Shown here: positions 15,504 to 24,215 of the stretch, piece after piece
Numbering within the stretch: position 1 is the stretch's first letter
Layout: each line of letters starts with the position of its first letter
Origin: Catenulispora pinistramenti
GTDB lineage: Bacteria > Actinomycetota > Actinomycetes > Streptomycetales > Catenulisporaceae
Reading direction: 5' to 3'
Length of the DNA stretch: 33,072 bases
Assembly: GCF_018274385.1 (NCBI RefSeq)
Contig: NZ_JAAFYZ010000107.1
Coordinates: 1 to 33,072, forward strand
The notes under the pieces: model-generated
What the model was told of the DNA's origin: nothing
Seen by the model: only the letters and a program-made list of their open reading frames with translations
The model's database searches: none
Translations under genes and position numbers: made by a program

Positions 15504-16871
15504 ATGGATCGATCCAGCCTGACCGAGCAGTACCTCGATCGGCTGCGCCGAGCCAGTGCCACAGCATCGGAACTGATCGGCCGGCAGCCCTCGTTGCCGG
15601 CCAGCTACTATCCCGACGGTTTGCTGCCCCGGCCGCTCTTCCTGGGCCGTCAGGAGCTCGACCGGGTGGTGGCCGACCTGGAGAACTTCCGCGCCGCCCT
15701 GGTCAGCCTGCCGGACAAGGTGTTCGGCGGGGACCTGGCGGCCTTCGCCCGGGCCGCGGGCATGACCGAGCGTCAGATCGCCGCGGTCCTGCGCGGCCCG
15801 CGCGGTGCCCTCTCCCGGATCTGCCGGGTCGACCTGTATCTGAGCGATACCGGATTCAAGGTCCTGGAAGCCAACATGAGCAGCTCGCTCGGCGGCTTCG
15901 ACAACGTCGAGGTCTGCCGGATGCTGCTGGAGCACCCGGTGCTGGCCGAGTTCGCCGACCAGCACGGCTTGGGCTACACGGACACGATGAGCGAGCTGCT
16001 GCACAGCATGTTCGTGGAGACCGGATTCGATCCCGGCGGTGCCGGCCCGGCGCCGGTCGTCGCGGTGGCCGACACGCTGACCAGCTTCACGGGTCGATAC
16101 GGGCCGTTCAACCGGGAGTTCGCCGAGCACCTGCGGGGACTGGGCATCGACGCCGAGGCCTGTCACGTCGGCCAGTTCGACTACCACGACGACCGGGTCT
16201 GGCTCGACGGCCGTGCGGTCGACATCGTCCTGCGGTTCTTCATCGCCGAGGACCTGCTGGAGTCGCCCGACGCGGCCGGCCTGATCGAGCAGGTCCTGGA
16301 CGCGGCCGCGGCGGACCAGGTCAAACTGTTCTCCGCGTTGGACGTGGAGGTGTTCGCCAGTAAAGCCGCGCTGGCGATGCTCTCCGACGAGGCCAACCGC
16401 CATCTGTTCACCGAGCAGGAGCGGGCCAGTCTGGATCGGATCCTGCCCTGGACCCGGATGCTCAGGCCGGGGACCGTGAGCCTGGAGGACGGCTCGCGGG
16501 TGGACCTGATCGGTTACGCGCTCACGCATCAGCGGGAGCTCGCGCTCAAGCCGGCTGGATCCTACGGCGGCAAGGGCGTCGTCCTGGGGTGGGAGGAGGC
16601 TGTCACCCCTGATATCTGGCGCGACCGGGTGACGGCGGCTGTGGGCGGACCGTTCGTGCTCCAACGCAGGATCCAACCGGTCACCGAACTCTTCCCGGAC
16701 GAAGACGGCGAGTTGCGGCCGTGGGTCGTGGTGTGGGGGATGTTCTCGGCCGTCAACGGCTTCGCCGGAGTCCAGGTGCGTGGTGTGGCGCTCGACGCCG
16801 AGACCGGCGTCGTCTGCGTCGCCAACGGTGCCCGTGCCACGTCGGTCCTGCACGAGGCGGGCGTGTCGTGA
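15504..16871 (+). CDS. ATP-grasp-fold ligase, circularly permuted/glutathionylspermidine-synthase-like
   Basis: A 455-aa protein. ATG 15504 is preceded by GGAGGG with 8-nt spacing, the best ribosome-binding site near any cluster start. The likely ATP-binding segment LALKPAGSYGGKGVVLG (Lys349) is in the C-terminal third and is followed by FVLQRRIQPV. An acidic substrate region, FKVLEANMSSSLGG, lies earlier (about 125-138). This order, with the glycine-rich ATP loop late, is typical of circularly permuted ATP-grasp and glutathionylspermidine-synthase-like proteins rather than the classical type at 5594 or 8264. The expected role is amide ligation through an acyl phosphate. It is the first gene of the operon and is coupled by a GTGA overlap to the adenylation protein, so the two may act on the same intermediate. 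Confidence 0.72.
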   Translation: MDRSSLTEQYLDRLRRASATASELIGRQPSLPASYYPDGLLPRPLFLGRQELDRVVADLENFRAALVSLPDKVFGGDLAAFARAAGMTERQIAAVLRGPRGALSRICRVDLYLSDTGFKVLEANMSSSLGGFDNVEVCRMLLEHPVLAEFADQHGLGYTDTMSELLHSMFVETGFDPGGAGPAPVVAVADTLTSFTGRYGPFNREFAEHLRGLGIDAEACHVGQFDYHDDRVWLDGRAVDIVLRFFIAEDLLESPDAAGLIEQVLDAAAADQVKLFSALDVEVFASKAALAMLSDEANRHLFTEQERASLDRILPWTRMLRPGTVSLEDGSRVDLIGYALTHQRELALKPAGSYGGKGVVLGWEEAVTPDIWRDRVTAAVGGPFVLQRRIQPVTELFPDEDGELRPWVVVWGMFSAVNGFAGVQVRGVALDAETGVVCVANGARATSVLHEAGVS

Positions 16872-18121
16872 CCGGTGCCATCCGGGTGGTCAGCTGCTCC
16901 AGGAGCGCTGAGGCCGTCGAGACGGTGATCGACAACATCCGACACCGTCGACACGTCCTCGCGCTGGTCTCGAAGACCAACTCGGCACTCGACGCCGAAG
17001 CCACGGCCCTGTTGGAATCGGCCCGCGATGCGGACCTGCCGCGGGCCGGGTTCGTATTGCACACCTCCGGATCCACCGGCAGGCCGCGATCGATGTGCGT
17101 CTCGACGGATCAGTTGGCGGACTATGCCGCGAGCGTCGGGGACATCTACGGGATCCGCGATTCGGACGTGATCGCGATCAACAACCACGTTGAGGCCGAC
17201 TACTTTCTGGAAGAGTCCGCGATAGCGGCCCATTACGGACTCTCCTACACGGTGGTCCCCGAAGACCTGTCGCCCGCGGACGAACAGTTCACCGATCTGA
17301 TCGGTGAGCAGAACGTCAGTGTCTTGATTCTGCCGCTCGGCGCCTGGCGTCTGTGGAACGACGAGCTGGAGTACGCCGACCGGCGCGTGCCCGAGTGTCT
17401 CAGGGTTCTCGTGGTCGGGGGCGAGAAGCTCATGGACAGCGACCTCGACGCGCTGCTCCGCAGGACTCATGCCGGACAGCTTCTCGTCAACGCGTACGGC
17501 CCGACCGAGACCACCGTGGCCACCCACTTCGACCGGATCTCGCGTACTTCGCGGTCGGCGCAGTACTCGATCGGGCATCCGCGCCCCGGCGTGGCGTGCC
17601 GCGTCGTTGCCACACCGCGATCCTCGGAGCTGTTCGGACCGGGCGTCGGCGAACTTCTGATCGGCGGGCCGGTCGTCGTCGACGGGTACCTCTGGGACGA
17701 GCCGGCGACCGCGGACAAGTTCGAGGTCGACGCTTCGGGGACGCGGTGGTTCAGGACCGGGGACGCCGTACGTAAGGAGCCTGACGGCTCATACGCGTTC
17801 TTCGGAAGGCTGGACCGCGTTTTCAAGGATCGCGGTTGGCTGTTCGACGCGGCGGAGGTCGAAGCGCGGCTGCGCAAGGACCTCGGCAACGACTACCTGG
17901 TCGTCGTCGGGCTGACCGACGCCGACCGTCGGCGGTGCCTGGACGTCACGTATGACCGCGGGCATCCGCCGACCGAGCAGCCCACCACGTTCTCGCTCAA
18001 ACCAGCGCACCACATCGCGCTCCGATGGCTGCCCGCGACCGGTCTGAAAAGGACCCCGGGCGCCAAAGTCATCGTCGGAGCCGACACCGATTCATCAACC
18101 AGACGGGAGTGGGCCGAATGA
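16868..18121 (+). CDS. Stand-alone adenylation (AMP-binding) protein with short N terminus
   Basis: A 417-aa protein from GTG 16868. The ANL-superfamily core is visible: A3 LHTSGSTGRPRS near residue 63, A5 NAYGPTETTV near 215, A7 FRTGD, A8 GRLDRVFKDRGWLFDAAEVE and a degenerate A10, LKRTPGAK. In normal adenylation domains A3 lies near residue 165-190, so about 100 N-terminal residues (A1-A2 region) are missing. No better start exists, because the upstream gene ends here. Aligned by eye to GrsA, the Asp235 position is Ala (VEADYFLEE), so an ordinary alpha-amino acid is unlikely; a beta-amino or plain carboxylic acid is more likely. It probably loads the free PCP encoded immediately downstream (ATGA overlap). 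Activity without the missing segment is uncertain. Confidence 0.82.
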   Translation: MTGAIRVVSCSRSAEAVETVIDNIRHRRHVLALVSKTNSALDAEATALLESARDADLPRAGFVLHTSGSTGRPRSMCVSTDQLADYAASVGDIYGIRDSDVIAINNHVEADYFLEESAIAAHYGLSYTVVPEDLSPADEQFTDLIGEQNVSVLILPLGAWRLWNDELEYADRRVPECLRVLVVGGEKLMDSDLDALLRRTHAGQLLVNAYGPTETTVATHFDRISRTSRSAQYSIGHPRPGVACRVVATPRSSELFGPGVGELLIGGPVVVDGYLWDEPATADKFEVDASGTRWFRTGDAVRKEPDGSYAFFGRLDRVFKDRGWLFDAAEVEARLRKDLGNDYLVVVGLTDADRRRCLDVTYDRGHPPTEQPTTFSLKPAHHIALRWLPATGLKRTPGAKVIVGADTDSSTRREWAE

Positions 18122-18339
18122 GTGAGGGTTATCGGATGGCAGCGGACGCCTTCCATACCTTGCTGAAGACCGAGATAGACGAGAGCACGGACTTCTTCGC
18201 CGCCGGCGGAAACTCTCTGCAGGCGGCACAGATGCTCCGAGGACTGCGCGGGAGCGGTGGGAGCAGGCCGAGGCTGGGGGAGTTCCTGTTGGACCCGACC
18301 CCGGCCGGGCTCGCACGCCAGCTGGTCGGGGAGGACTGA
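18118..18339 (+). CDS. Free-standing peptidyl carrier protein
   Basis: A 73-aa protein starting at ATG 18118, overlapping the adenylation gene stop by ATGA. It has the carrier signature DFFAAGGNSLQAAQML, with Ser33 as the 4'-phosphopantetheine attachment site, and four-helix carrier length. It should carry the acyl or aminoacyl group activated by the upstream protein and present it to the free condensation proteins downstream. The segment between helices II and IV (SGGSRPRLGEFLLDPTPAGL) is short but still carrier-like. Confidence 0.9.
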   Translation: MSEGYRMAADAFHTLLKTEIDESTDFFAAGGNSLQAAQMLRGLRGSGGSRPRLGEFLLDPTPAGLARQLVGED

Positions 18340-18340
18340 C

Positions 18341-19525
18341 ATGGCTCAGAACCGTGTGGCCACCCCGGAAGAAGTGCTGATGCTCCGTCAGGCGTCGGAG
18401 AACCACAACCTCAACGCGGGAATGATGGGGTGGTACGTAGCGGTCCCCCCGGACGTGGAACTCGACGGCCTCGCAGCCGCGATCTCCACGGCCATCGCCG
18501 GATCCGAGGAGTTCTCGGTGCGGTTCGAGGGGGACCCGCGGGATCTCCGCCGGGTGGTCGGGCCGAAGCCGGTGTTGGAGCTGCTCGCGCTGGACGAGCT
18601 GTCGGATGCGGAGCTCAGTGCTCTGGCCCGCCACGTCGCCGGTCAGACGCTCGACGCCTTCTCCGGCCCGTCGATCAACGCGGTGCTGATGCGGAACGGC
18701 CGGGCCGCGTGGCTGGCCGTGGGGATCAACCACCTGCTCATCGACGGCGACGGCTTCGAGCTGTTCTTGTCGCGGGTAGAGGCCGCCTACAGCGAAGCGC
18801 TGCACTCGCAGACGCCGGCGAAGGAACTCCTCTGGGCTACCGAGGCCGATCACGGCCGGTACAACGGTTCTCGCGGTCCGCTGCCCTTCGCGGAGCACTT
18901 CCGCGTGGGCGATGACGAGCTGGGCATCGCGGTATCGGACCTCGACCAGATCGCGCGGATCTGCGGCGGCTCCCGGTTCACTGTGACGCTCGCCTTCTGG
19001 GCTGACGTGGTGTGCCGGGCGACGAACCGGGGCAGCCTGCGCATGGCGGTGCCGCTGGCGACCATCGACGTCAGCGAGGACGTGCCGGACGTCGGCAACT
19101 GGTCGTGGATTCCGACGCTCGAGCTGAAGCAGGCCGGTTCGGTGCGCGAGCGCGTGCAGGCAGCGAAGGGAAGTCTCGCGGAAGCCTTCAGCCGCTACGA
19201 GTCAAGCGCTGGCGAACTGGCCCGCGAGATGGACACCACGCTCGGCGACGTCGAGTTCGCCTGGTTCATCGACATGCCCACCCTCAAGCTCGGCGGGTTG
19301 GAACTGGCGTCGGAGCAGATCAGTCCCACGTCCTTGAAAGCGCCTCTCATGTCCTGGGCGGAGCTGGACGGCGACATCCTCACCTTCCGTTGCTTCGTCC
19401 CGGACCCGGCCGGCCGCGCCGACGCGGTCAGCCGAGCGAGTCTCAGCGCCGCGGCGGCGGGTGCCTGGAAGGACTGGCAGGCTGTGCTCGGACAGGGAGC
19501 GGGCCGCGCCGGAGCCGGTGTCTGA
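18341..19525 (+). CDS. Free-standing condensation-domain protein (NHxxxDG variant)
   Basis: A 394-aa protein starting 1 nt after the PCP stop. The core reads INHLLIDGDGFELF at about residues 128-141, so the HHxxxDG motif has Asn in place of the first His while the catalytic second His and the DG are kept. A second-lobe element, VGNWSWIPTLEL, corresponds to the GxFVNTxxLR region of condensation domains. The family joins the acyl group of one carrier-bound substrate to an amine or alcohol, and stand-alone members often use small amines or a separate carrier. It is somewhat shorter than typical modules (about 430-450 aa). Together with the next gene it gives two non-identical condensation proteins in tandem. 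Confidence 0.82.
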   Translation: MAQNRVATPEEVLMLRQASENHNLNAGMMGWYVAVPPDVELDGLAAAISTAIAGSEEFSVRFEGDPRDLRRVVGPKPVLELLALDELSDAELSALARHVAGQTLDAFSGPSINAVLMRNGRAAWLAVGINHLLIDGDGFELFLSRVEAAYSEALHSQTPAKELLWATEADHGRYNGSRGPLPFAEHFRVGDDELGIAVSDLDQIARICGGSRFTVTLAFWADVVCRATNRGSLRMAVPLATIDVSEDVPDVGNWSWIPTLELKQAGSVRERVQAAKGSLAEAFSRYESSAGELAREMDTTLGDVEFAWFIDMPTLKLGGLELASEQISPTSLKAPLMSWAELDGDILTFRCFVPDPAGRADAVSRASLSAAAAGAWKDWQAVLGQGAGRAGAGV

Positions 19526-19531
19526 TCCCCG

Positions 19532-20719
19532 ATGGAATCACCGATGACTGATGCGCAGCGCATGCTTGCCATCTCGACCGTGAGAACTCCCCATCGAGCA
19601 GATCTGTCGACGCTGACGATCCTGAGGCTGTCCGAGCCGGTATCGCTCCGGCACGTCACGCAGGCCATCGCGGTGTTCGCCAACGATTCCCTGTACGCGC
19701 GGTATCACGTGCGCCGAAGCGAGCGGTCGGAACTGCTCCAGTCGTTCGCCGAGCGGACTGCCAAGACCGTTGCCGACTGGTACATCGCCGACCCGGACGT
19801 ACCGCTCTCCACCTCGCATCCGACCGTCGATGAGGTCATGAAGTGCCCGTGGGACCTCGATGCCCGGCCGCTCATCCGCTTCGTCCTGCGGGTGCGCGAC
19901 GGAGCGGTCCTGGAGATCGCGGTGGTCCTGCACCACCTGCTCGGCGACGGCGCGAGCCATCTCAGGATCATGAGAAACGTGGGTTCCTGGCTCGTCGGCG
20001 ACGGTCGCGATCTCGATGTCGATCGGTATCTGGCCGCGGTCGAGCAGACCCTGGCCGCTGAACGACTGGCCCGGTCCAAGGACCAGGACTACTGGACCGA
20101 TCGCATCGAGGCGTGGAAACCAGGCCGGGCCGACCCGCTGAAGGAAGCGTTCCCGGAGTCGGATGCGGAGACCGGCGGCGTGAGAGCCCGTGCGCTGCTC
20201 CCGCTGGCGCAGGTGTCCGGCGTACCTCGCGCTCCAAGGATCGGCGAGCTGGTCCATGACGTGTACCGCGCCCTGGCGGCGCAGCGGATCAGCGGAATCC
20301 TCGTCTGGATCGCGGCGTCCACCCGTTCCCGTGGTGCCGATACCGAACCGGACTTCGGCTACTTCGTCAGCATGCTGCCGATGCTGCCGTCGGATCCCGA
20401 GGCCGTCGCGGGCGATCCCCTGTGGGCCGATGACATACGCCGACGTTTCCTGTCGCCGGAGGACATCAGGCAGACGCTGTGGGATGCGGACGCGCAGTGG
20501 GGAGAGCTGTATCTGACGTACCGAAAGAGCGTCGCTCAGAACTCGGTGCACCCGATCGGCTCTGGTTCCGCCACGTTCGATCTCCTTCAGCCCTACCACG
20601 CGCCGCTCGGGCACGGTTCCATCCGCTACGCGCAGATCGGTGCCGAGCTCGATCTGCAGGTCGACGGCGACGTCGGAAGCAGCATCTTCCCGCAGCTGGT
20701 TGCCCGGTTCGAGCAGTGA
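19532..20719 (+). CDS. Second free-standing condensation-domain protein
   Basis: A 395-aa protein from ATG 19532 (ATG 19544, MTDAQRML, is an alternative start). It carries an intact catalytic motif, VLHHLLGDGASHL, at about residues 132-144 and an FGYFVSMLPML segment matching the FVNTLPLR region of the second lobe. It starts 6 nt after the previous stop codon. It may catalyse a second amide or ester bond, or form a complex with the preceding protein; sequence divergence between the two argues against simple duplication. Neither is fused to an adenylation or carrier domain, so substrates must arrive in trans from the PCP at 18118 or from the PCP at the end of the 24216-28043 fusion. Confidence 0.82.
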   Translation: MESPMTDAQRMLAISTVRTPHRADLSTLTILRLSEPVSLRHVTQAIAVFANDSLYARYHVRRSERSELLQSFAERTAKTVADWYIADPDVPLSTSHPTVDEVMKCPWDLDARPLIRFVLRVRDGAVLEIAVVLHHLLGDGASHLRIMRNVGSWLVGDGRDLDVDRYLAAVEQTLAAERLARSKDQDYWTDRIEAWKPGRADPLKEAFPESDAETGGVRARALLPLAQVSGVPRAPRIGELVHDVYRALAAQRISGILVWIAASTRSRGADTEPDFGYFVSMLPMLPSDPEAVAGDPLWADDIRRRFLSPEDIRQTLWDADAQWGELYLTYRKSVAQNSVHPIGSGSATFDLLQPYHAPLGHGSIRYAQIGAELDLQVDGDVGSSIFPQLVARFEQ

Positions 20720-20810
20720 CCCGGCACCGGCACCGGCACCGGCGTCCGGCAGCTCGGTGCGGGCGCCTCGTCGGTGGCTCCACCAAAGTCTCAAGGAGGT
20801 GAGTCCGACC

Positions 20811-22298
20811 ATGTCCGAGATCACCACCCCGACCGCGCCGCGGGTCGACGCCGACGGCCAGGGCCTGGTCCGCAGCACCGACTGGAAGGGCGCCTTCGCC
20901 ATCGGTCTGGCCGGCACGATCCTGGTCACCGGGATCGACCCGGCCGCGGTCCAAGCCCTCGGGGCCGCGGCGATCCCGCTGATCGCCGTGCTCACCGCGA
21001 CCGGCGTCGTGCTGTGCCTGATGCTCGCCGAACTCGCCGCGATGATGCCGCACCGTACCGGCGGTCTGCCGTCCTACGCCTACGAGACGTACAAACCGCT
21101 CGGCCGGCGCACGGCCGCGCACGCCGGCGGCCTGTCCGCCTGGGCCTACTGGCTCGGCTGGTTCCCGGTCGCCCCGATCAACATGATCCTGGCCGCGGCC
21201 TACCTGGTCGACATCTTCCATCTGCCCGTCGGGCACCGGTTGCAGGTCTTCGGCTCCATCGGCTCCCCGGTCGGGCTGACCACGCTGATCGTGGCCGTCC
21301 TGGGGATCCTGCTGATGTTCGTGCCCTGCTATCTGGGCATCAAGTTCGGCGCCGGTTTCGCCGCCGTGCTGGGCGTGGCCTCGATGGTGCCGCTGACCCT
21401 GTTCATCCTGCTCCCGCTGGCCCGGCCCTCGAAGTTCCACCTCGCCGCGGTCGCCGGGTTCCACCTGCCGGCCGGCGTGCACGCGAGCTTCGGGCTGTTC
21501 GTCGCCTGGGCCTTCGTGATGACCTGGTCCGTCCTGGCGATGGAGGCCGCGGCGTGCTACATCGGCGAGTGCCGCGAACCGACGCGGGATGCGAAGATCG
21601 CGATGTCGGTCGAGGGCGGCTACGGCCTGTTCACCTTCGTGTTCACCGCGGTGGTGATCGTCGGCGTGGTCGGGGTGACGGCGAACGTGGACCCGTTGAC
21701 CGTCTACACGCAGGTCGTGTCCGAGATCTTCGGCAGCCACGCCGAGGCCGTGCAGTACGTGCTCGGCATCCCGCTGATCATCGCGCTCACGCTGTCCGTG
21801 CTCAACGCGATCGCCGGTTCGGCCCGCTCGCTCTACCAAGTCGCGCACGACGGCATGCTTCCGCGGTGGTTCATGAAGGTGAACCGCCACGGCACGCCGG
21901 CCCGGGCGATGGCGTTCAACGCGGCCGCCTCGATCGTCGTGCTCTTCTTCGGCTCGCCGGTGCGTATCTACGTGTTCTCCAACATGGGGTATCTGTCCTC
22001 GATCGCGGTGGCGCTGTTCGGCTACTTCCTGCACCGGCACTACCGCCCCGAGCTTGCGCGCCCGGTGCGCCTGCCGAGCGGGGCGAAGTGGGTCGCGCTG
22101 GCCCTGGCCCTCGCCTTCGCCTTCATCTGGGCCTACGGCGGCTGGCAGAGCCCGAGGCTGGTCGTGGGCGAGGACAACGAGCGGCTGTTCTTCCTGGGCC
22201 TGGCGGTCTTGCTGGCCTACCTGCCGCTCTACTGGTGGCGCAGGTATTCGGACGGCAAACGCGCGGGCGCCGAACCCCCAGAACGGAATGGGGTCTGA
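20811..22298 (+). CDS. APC-superfamily amino-acid permease
   Basis: A 495-aa membrane protein. ATG 20811 has a near-ideal Shine-Dalgarno, AAGGAGGTGA (20793-20802), 8 nt upstream. About twelve hydrophobic helices are visible, starting with FAIGLAGTILVTGIDPAA, the unwound helix-1 substrate-binding region of APC transporters, followed by LAELAAMMPHRTGGLPSYAYE, a helix-2 family signature. It probably imports an amino acid precursor or exports an amino-acid-like product. The 91-bp gap before it contains a short GCACCG repeat (about 20723-20742) and no recognised promoter. The fresh, strong ribosome-binding site suggests translation independent of the condensation genes. Confidence 0.88.
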   Translation: MSEITTPTAPRVDADGQGLVRSTDWKGAFAIGLAGTILVTGIDPAAVQALGAAAIPLIAVLTATGVVLCLMLAELAAMMPHRTGGLPSYAYETYKPLGRRTAAHAGGLSAWAYWLGWFPVAPINMILAAAYLVDIFHLPVGHRLQVFGSIGSPVGLTTLIVAVLGILLMFVPCYLGIKFGAGFAAVLGVASMVPLTLFILLPLARPSKFHLAAVAGFHLPAGVHASFGLFVAWAFVMTWSVLAMEAAACYIGECREPTRDAKIAMSVEGGYGLFTFVFTAVVIVGVVGVTANVDPLTVYTQVVSEIFGSHAEAVQYVLGIPLIIALTLSVLNAIAGSARSLYQVAHDGMLPRWFMKVNRHGTPARAMAFNAAASIVVLFFGSPVRIYVFSNMGYLSSIAVALFGYFLHRHYRPELARPVRLPSGAKWVALALALAFAFIWAYGGWQSPRLVVGEDNERLFFLGLAVLLAYLPLYWWRRYSDGKRAGAEPPERNGV

Positions 22299-22300
22299 CC

Positions 22301-22813
22301 ATGCAGGGGAGTCCCGTCCTTTCTGTGTTCCGCCGTCGTGCGCCACGCCGCACCGGTCAGGAACCGGTGCCGAGCACAGTGCTGCTGGTCGTCCCGCAGG
22401 AATCTGCCGGGCCCTCGCCCGGCGCGCTGGCTCGTACCACCGAGGCGGCCGGCGCCGGCCCGGTCACGGTGATGACCGTGCTGCGTGTTCACGGCAGCGC
22501 CCTCGGCGTCCCGCATCCCGGTCTGCTGCCGACCGCCGCCGAGCGCGAGCGCGGCCTGGCCTCTGTCGGCGCCGCGCTCGCGGCGCTGCGGGCCAGAAGA
22601 GTCCAGGCCCACGGCGAGATCGTCGTCACCCGCGCCGAAGCCCGCGCCATCTCCCGGACCGCGCGCGCCGTCGGCGCCACGACGGTGGTTCTCGACCTTC
22701 CTCGAACGCGTGGTGCCCGGCGGCTGGTGGAGGGCGACCTCGCCGCCCGGGTGCGCCGCCGGTTGCGGGAGGAGGTGCTCGTCGACTCCGGACCGGCCGG
22801 ACCGTTCCAGTAA
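22301..22813 (+). CDS. Small UspA-like protein
   Basis: A 170-aa protein starting 2 nt after the permease stop. After a basic start (FRRRAPRRTG) it reads as an alternating beta/alpha fold. STVLLVVPQESAG, PVTVMTVLRVHG, an alpha helix with RGLASVGAALAAL, and ISRTARAVGATTVVLDL near the end recall universal stress protein domains, which often follow APC permeases in actinobacteria. The usual ATP-binding GxxGxxxxxxGS motif is replaced by RTRGARRLVEGDLA, so nucleotide binding is doubtful. It may regulate the permease. Assignment is by general resemblance only. Confidence 0.5.
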   Translation: MQGSPVLSVFRRRAPRRTGQEPVPSTVLLVVPQESAGPSPGALARTTEAAGAGPVTVMTVLRVHGSALGVPHPGLLPTAAERERGLASVGAALAALRARRVQAHGEIVVTRAEARAISRTARAVGATTVVLDLPRTRGARRLVEGDLAARVRRRLREEVLVDSGPAGPFQ

Positions 22814-22836
22814 CGATCTTGAGTGGAGGAACACGA

Positions 22837-24171
22837 ATGGACACCGTGACGGACACACTGATGGACGCGCTCCTGGAGGGGGCGAAGCCCGACCAGATCG
22901 CCGAGCTGCCGCTGCCGGACAGCTGTACCGCCGCCTGTCTGCACCGAGAAGACGAGGGGTTGTTCTCCGCGCACGAGGCGGAACCCGACATCACGCGGTC
23001 GATCCACATCGAGCAGGTGCCGGTACCGACCCTCGCCCCGGACGAGGTGCTGGTCGCCGTGTTCGCGAGCGCGATCAACTACAACACCGTCTGGTCGGCG
23101 ATGTTCCGGCCCGCGTCGACCTTCAGCTTTCTGGACCACCAGGCGCGGACGTCGGACTGGGCCGCCCGGCACGCCACCGACCGGCAGGTCATCGGATCGG
23201 ACGCGGCCGGAGTGATCGTCCGCAAGGGCGATTCGGTGCGGCACTGGGAACTCGGCGACAAGGTCGTGGTCTCGGCCGTCTACACCGACGAACAGCAGCC
23301 CGAGGCGCACTGGGACGGCATGCTGGCCTCGAACCAGCTGGCCTGGGGCTTCGAGACCAACTTCGGCGGCCTGGCGCACTACGCCGTGGTGAAGAGCACG
23401 GCGTTGTTGCCGAAGGCGCCGCACCTGTCGTGGGAGGAGGCGGCGGCCAACACGCTGTGCGGGATGACGGCGTACCGCATGCTCGTCAGTTCGCGGGGGG
23501 CGGCGATGAAGCAGGGCGACATCGTCCTCATCTGGGGCGCCTCCGGCGGGCTGGGCGGCTATGCGGTGCAGCTGGTCAAGAACGGCGGCGGCATCGCGGT
23601 CGGCGTCGTGGGGTCCGAGGCCAAACGGGACCTGGCCACGCGGCTCGGATGCGACGCGGTGATCAACCGGCAGGAGTTGGAGGGCGGCTTCGCCGGGGTC
23701 GCGGCCTGGCGCGAGCTCGGCCGGCAGATCCGCGGGCACGTCGGCGAGGATCCGCACATCGTCTTCGAGCACACGGGACAGGACACCTTCGGCGCCTCGG
23801 TGTACGTCGCCCGCCGTGGCGGAACGATCATCACCTGCGGTTCGAGCACCGGATACGAGCACACCTTCGACAACCGGTTCCTGTGGATGAAGATCAAGCG
23901 GATCATCGGCAGCCACGGTGCCAACTATCAGGAAGCCTCCGAGTTCAACCGGCTCGTGGCCATGGGGCACATCGTCCCGACGTTGTCCACCGTCTACCCC
24001 CTGGCCGAAGCCGCCGACGCCGCGCGGTCGGTCCAGCTCAACCAGCACACCGGGAAGGTCGGCGTCCTGTGCATGGCCCCCGAGGAGCAGCTCGGGATCG
24101 AGGACCGCGCCCTGCGCGACCAGATCGGGGAGGAACGGCTGCGACTGTTCCGCGATTTCTCAGGATCCTGA
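22837..24171 (+). CDS. ccr: Crotonyl-CoA carboxylase/reductase homologue
   Basis: A 444-aa MDR-superfamily protein; ATG 22837 has GGAGGA 6 nt upstream. CCR hallmarks are AINYNTVWSAMFRPASTF (about 79-96), GSDAAGVIVRKGD, WGFETNFGGLAHY (170-182), the NADPH loop WGASGGLGGYAVQL (233-246), VFEHTGQDTFGASV and IIGSHGANYQEA (357-367). The CO2-holding residues known from Kitasatospora setae Ccr (Asn81, Phe170, Glu171, His365) have counterparts at Asn81/83, Phe172, Glu173 and His360, so reductive carboxylation of an enoyl thioester is plausible. The residue after that His is Gly where most CCRs have Phe, which may enlarge or reshape the pocket. CCRs usually feed PKS extender units, yet no PKS gene is in the window. 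It sits just before the dehydrogenase fusion that could make its enoyl substrate. Confidence 0.9.
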   Translation: MDTVTDTLMDALLEGAKPDQIAELPLPDSCTAACLHREDEGLFSAHEAEPDITRSIHIEQVPVPTLAPDEVLVAVFASAINYNTVWSAMFRPASTFSFLDHQARTSDWAARHATDRQVIGSDAAGVIVRKGDSVRHWELGDKVVVSAVYTDEQQPEAHWDGMLASNQLAWGFETNFGGLAHYAVVKSTALLPKAPHLSWEEAAANTLCGMTAYRMLVSSRGAAMKQGDIVLIWGASGGLGGYAVQLVKNGGGIAVGVVGSEAKRDLATRLGCDAVINRQELEGGFAGVAAWRELGRQIRGHVGEDPHIVFEHTGQDTFGASVYVARRGGTIITCGSSTGYEHTFDNRFLWMKIKRIIGSHGANYQEASEFNRLVAMGHIVPTLSTVYPLAEAADAARSVQLNQHTGKVGVLCMAPEEQLGIEDRALRDQIGEERLRLFRDFSGS

Positions 24172-24215
24172 CAGCGGCGCACGCGATTCACCCATCTGGA
24201 GAAATGGGGACAGGT

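Noticed and set aside
20723-20742. GCACCG hexamer repeat before the permease
   Set aside because: Only about three short units; likely chance or minor slippage in GC-rich sequence.
20466-22346. Minus-strand open frame of about 626 codons
   Set aside because: Antisense to the permease; His/Arg/Gln-rich with no recognisable fold.
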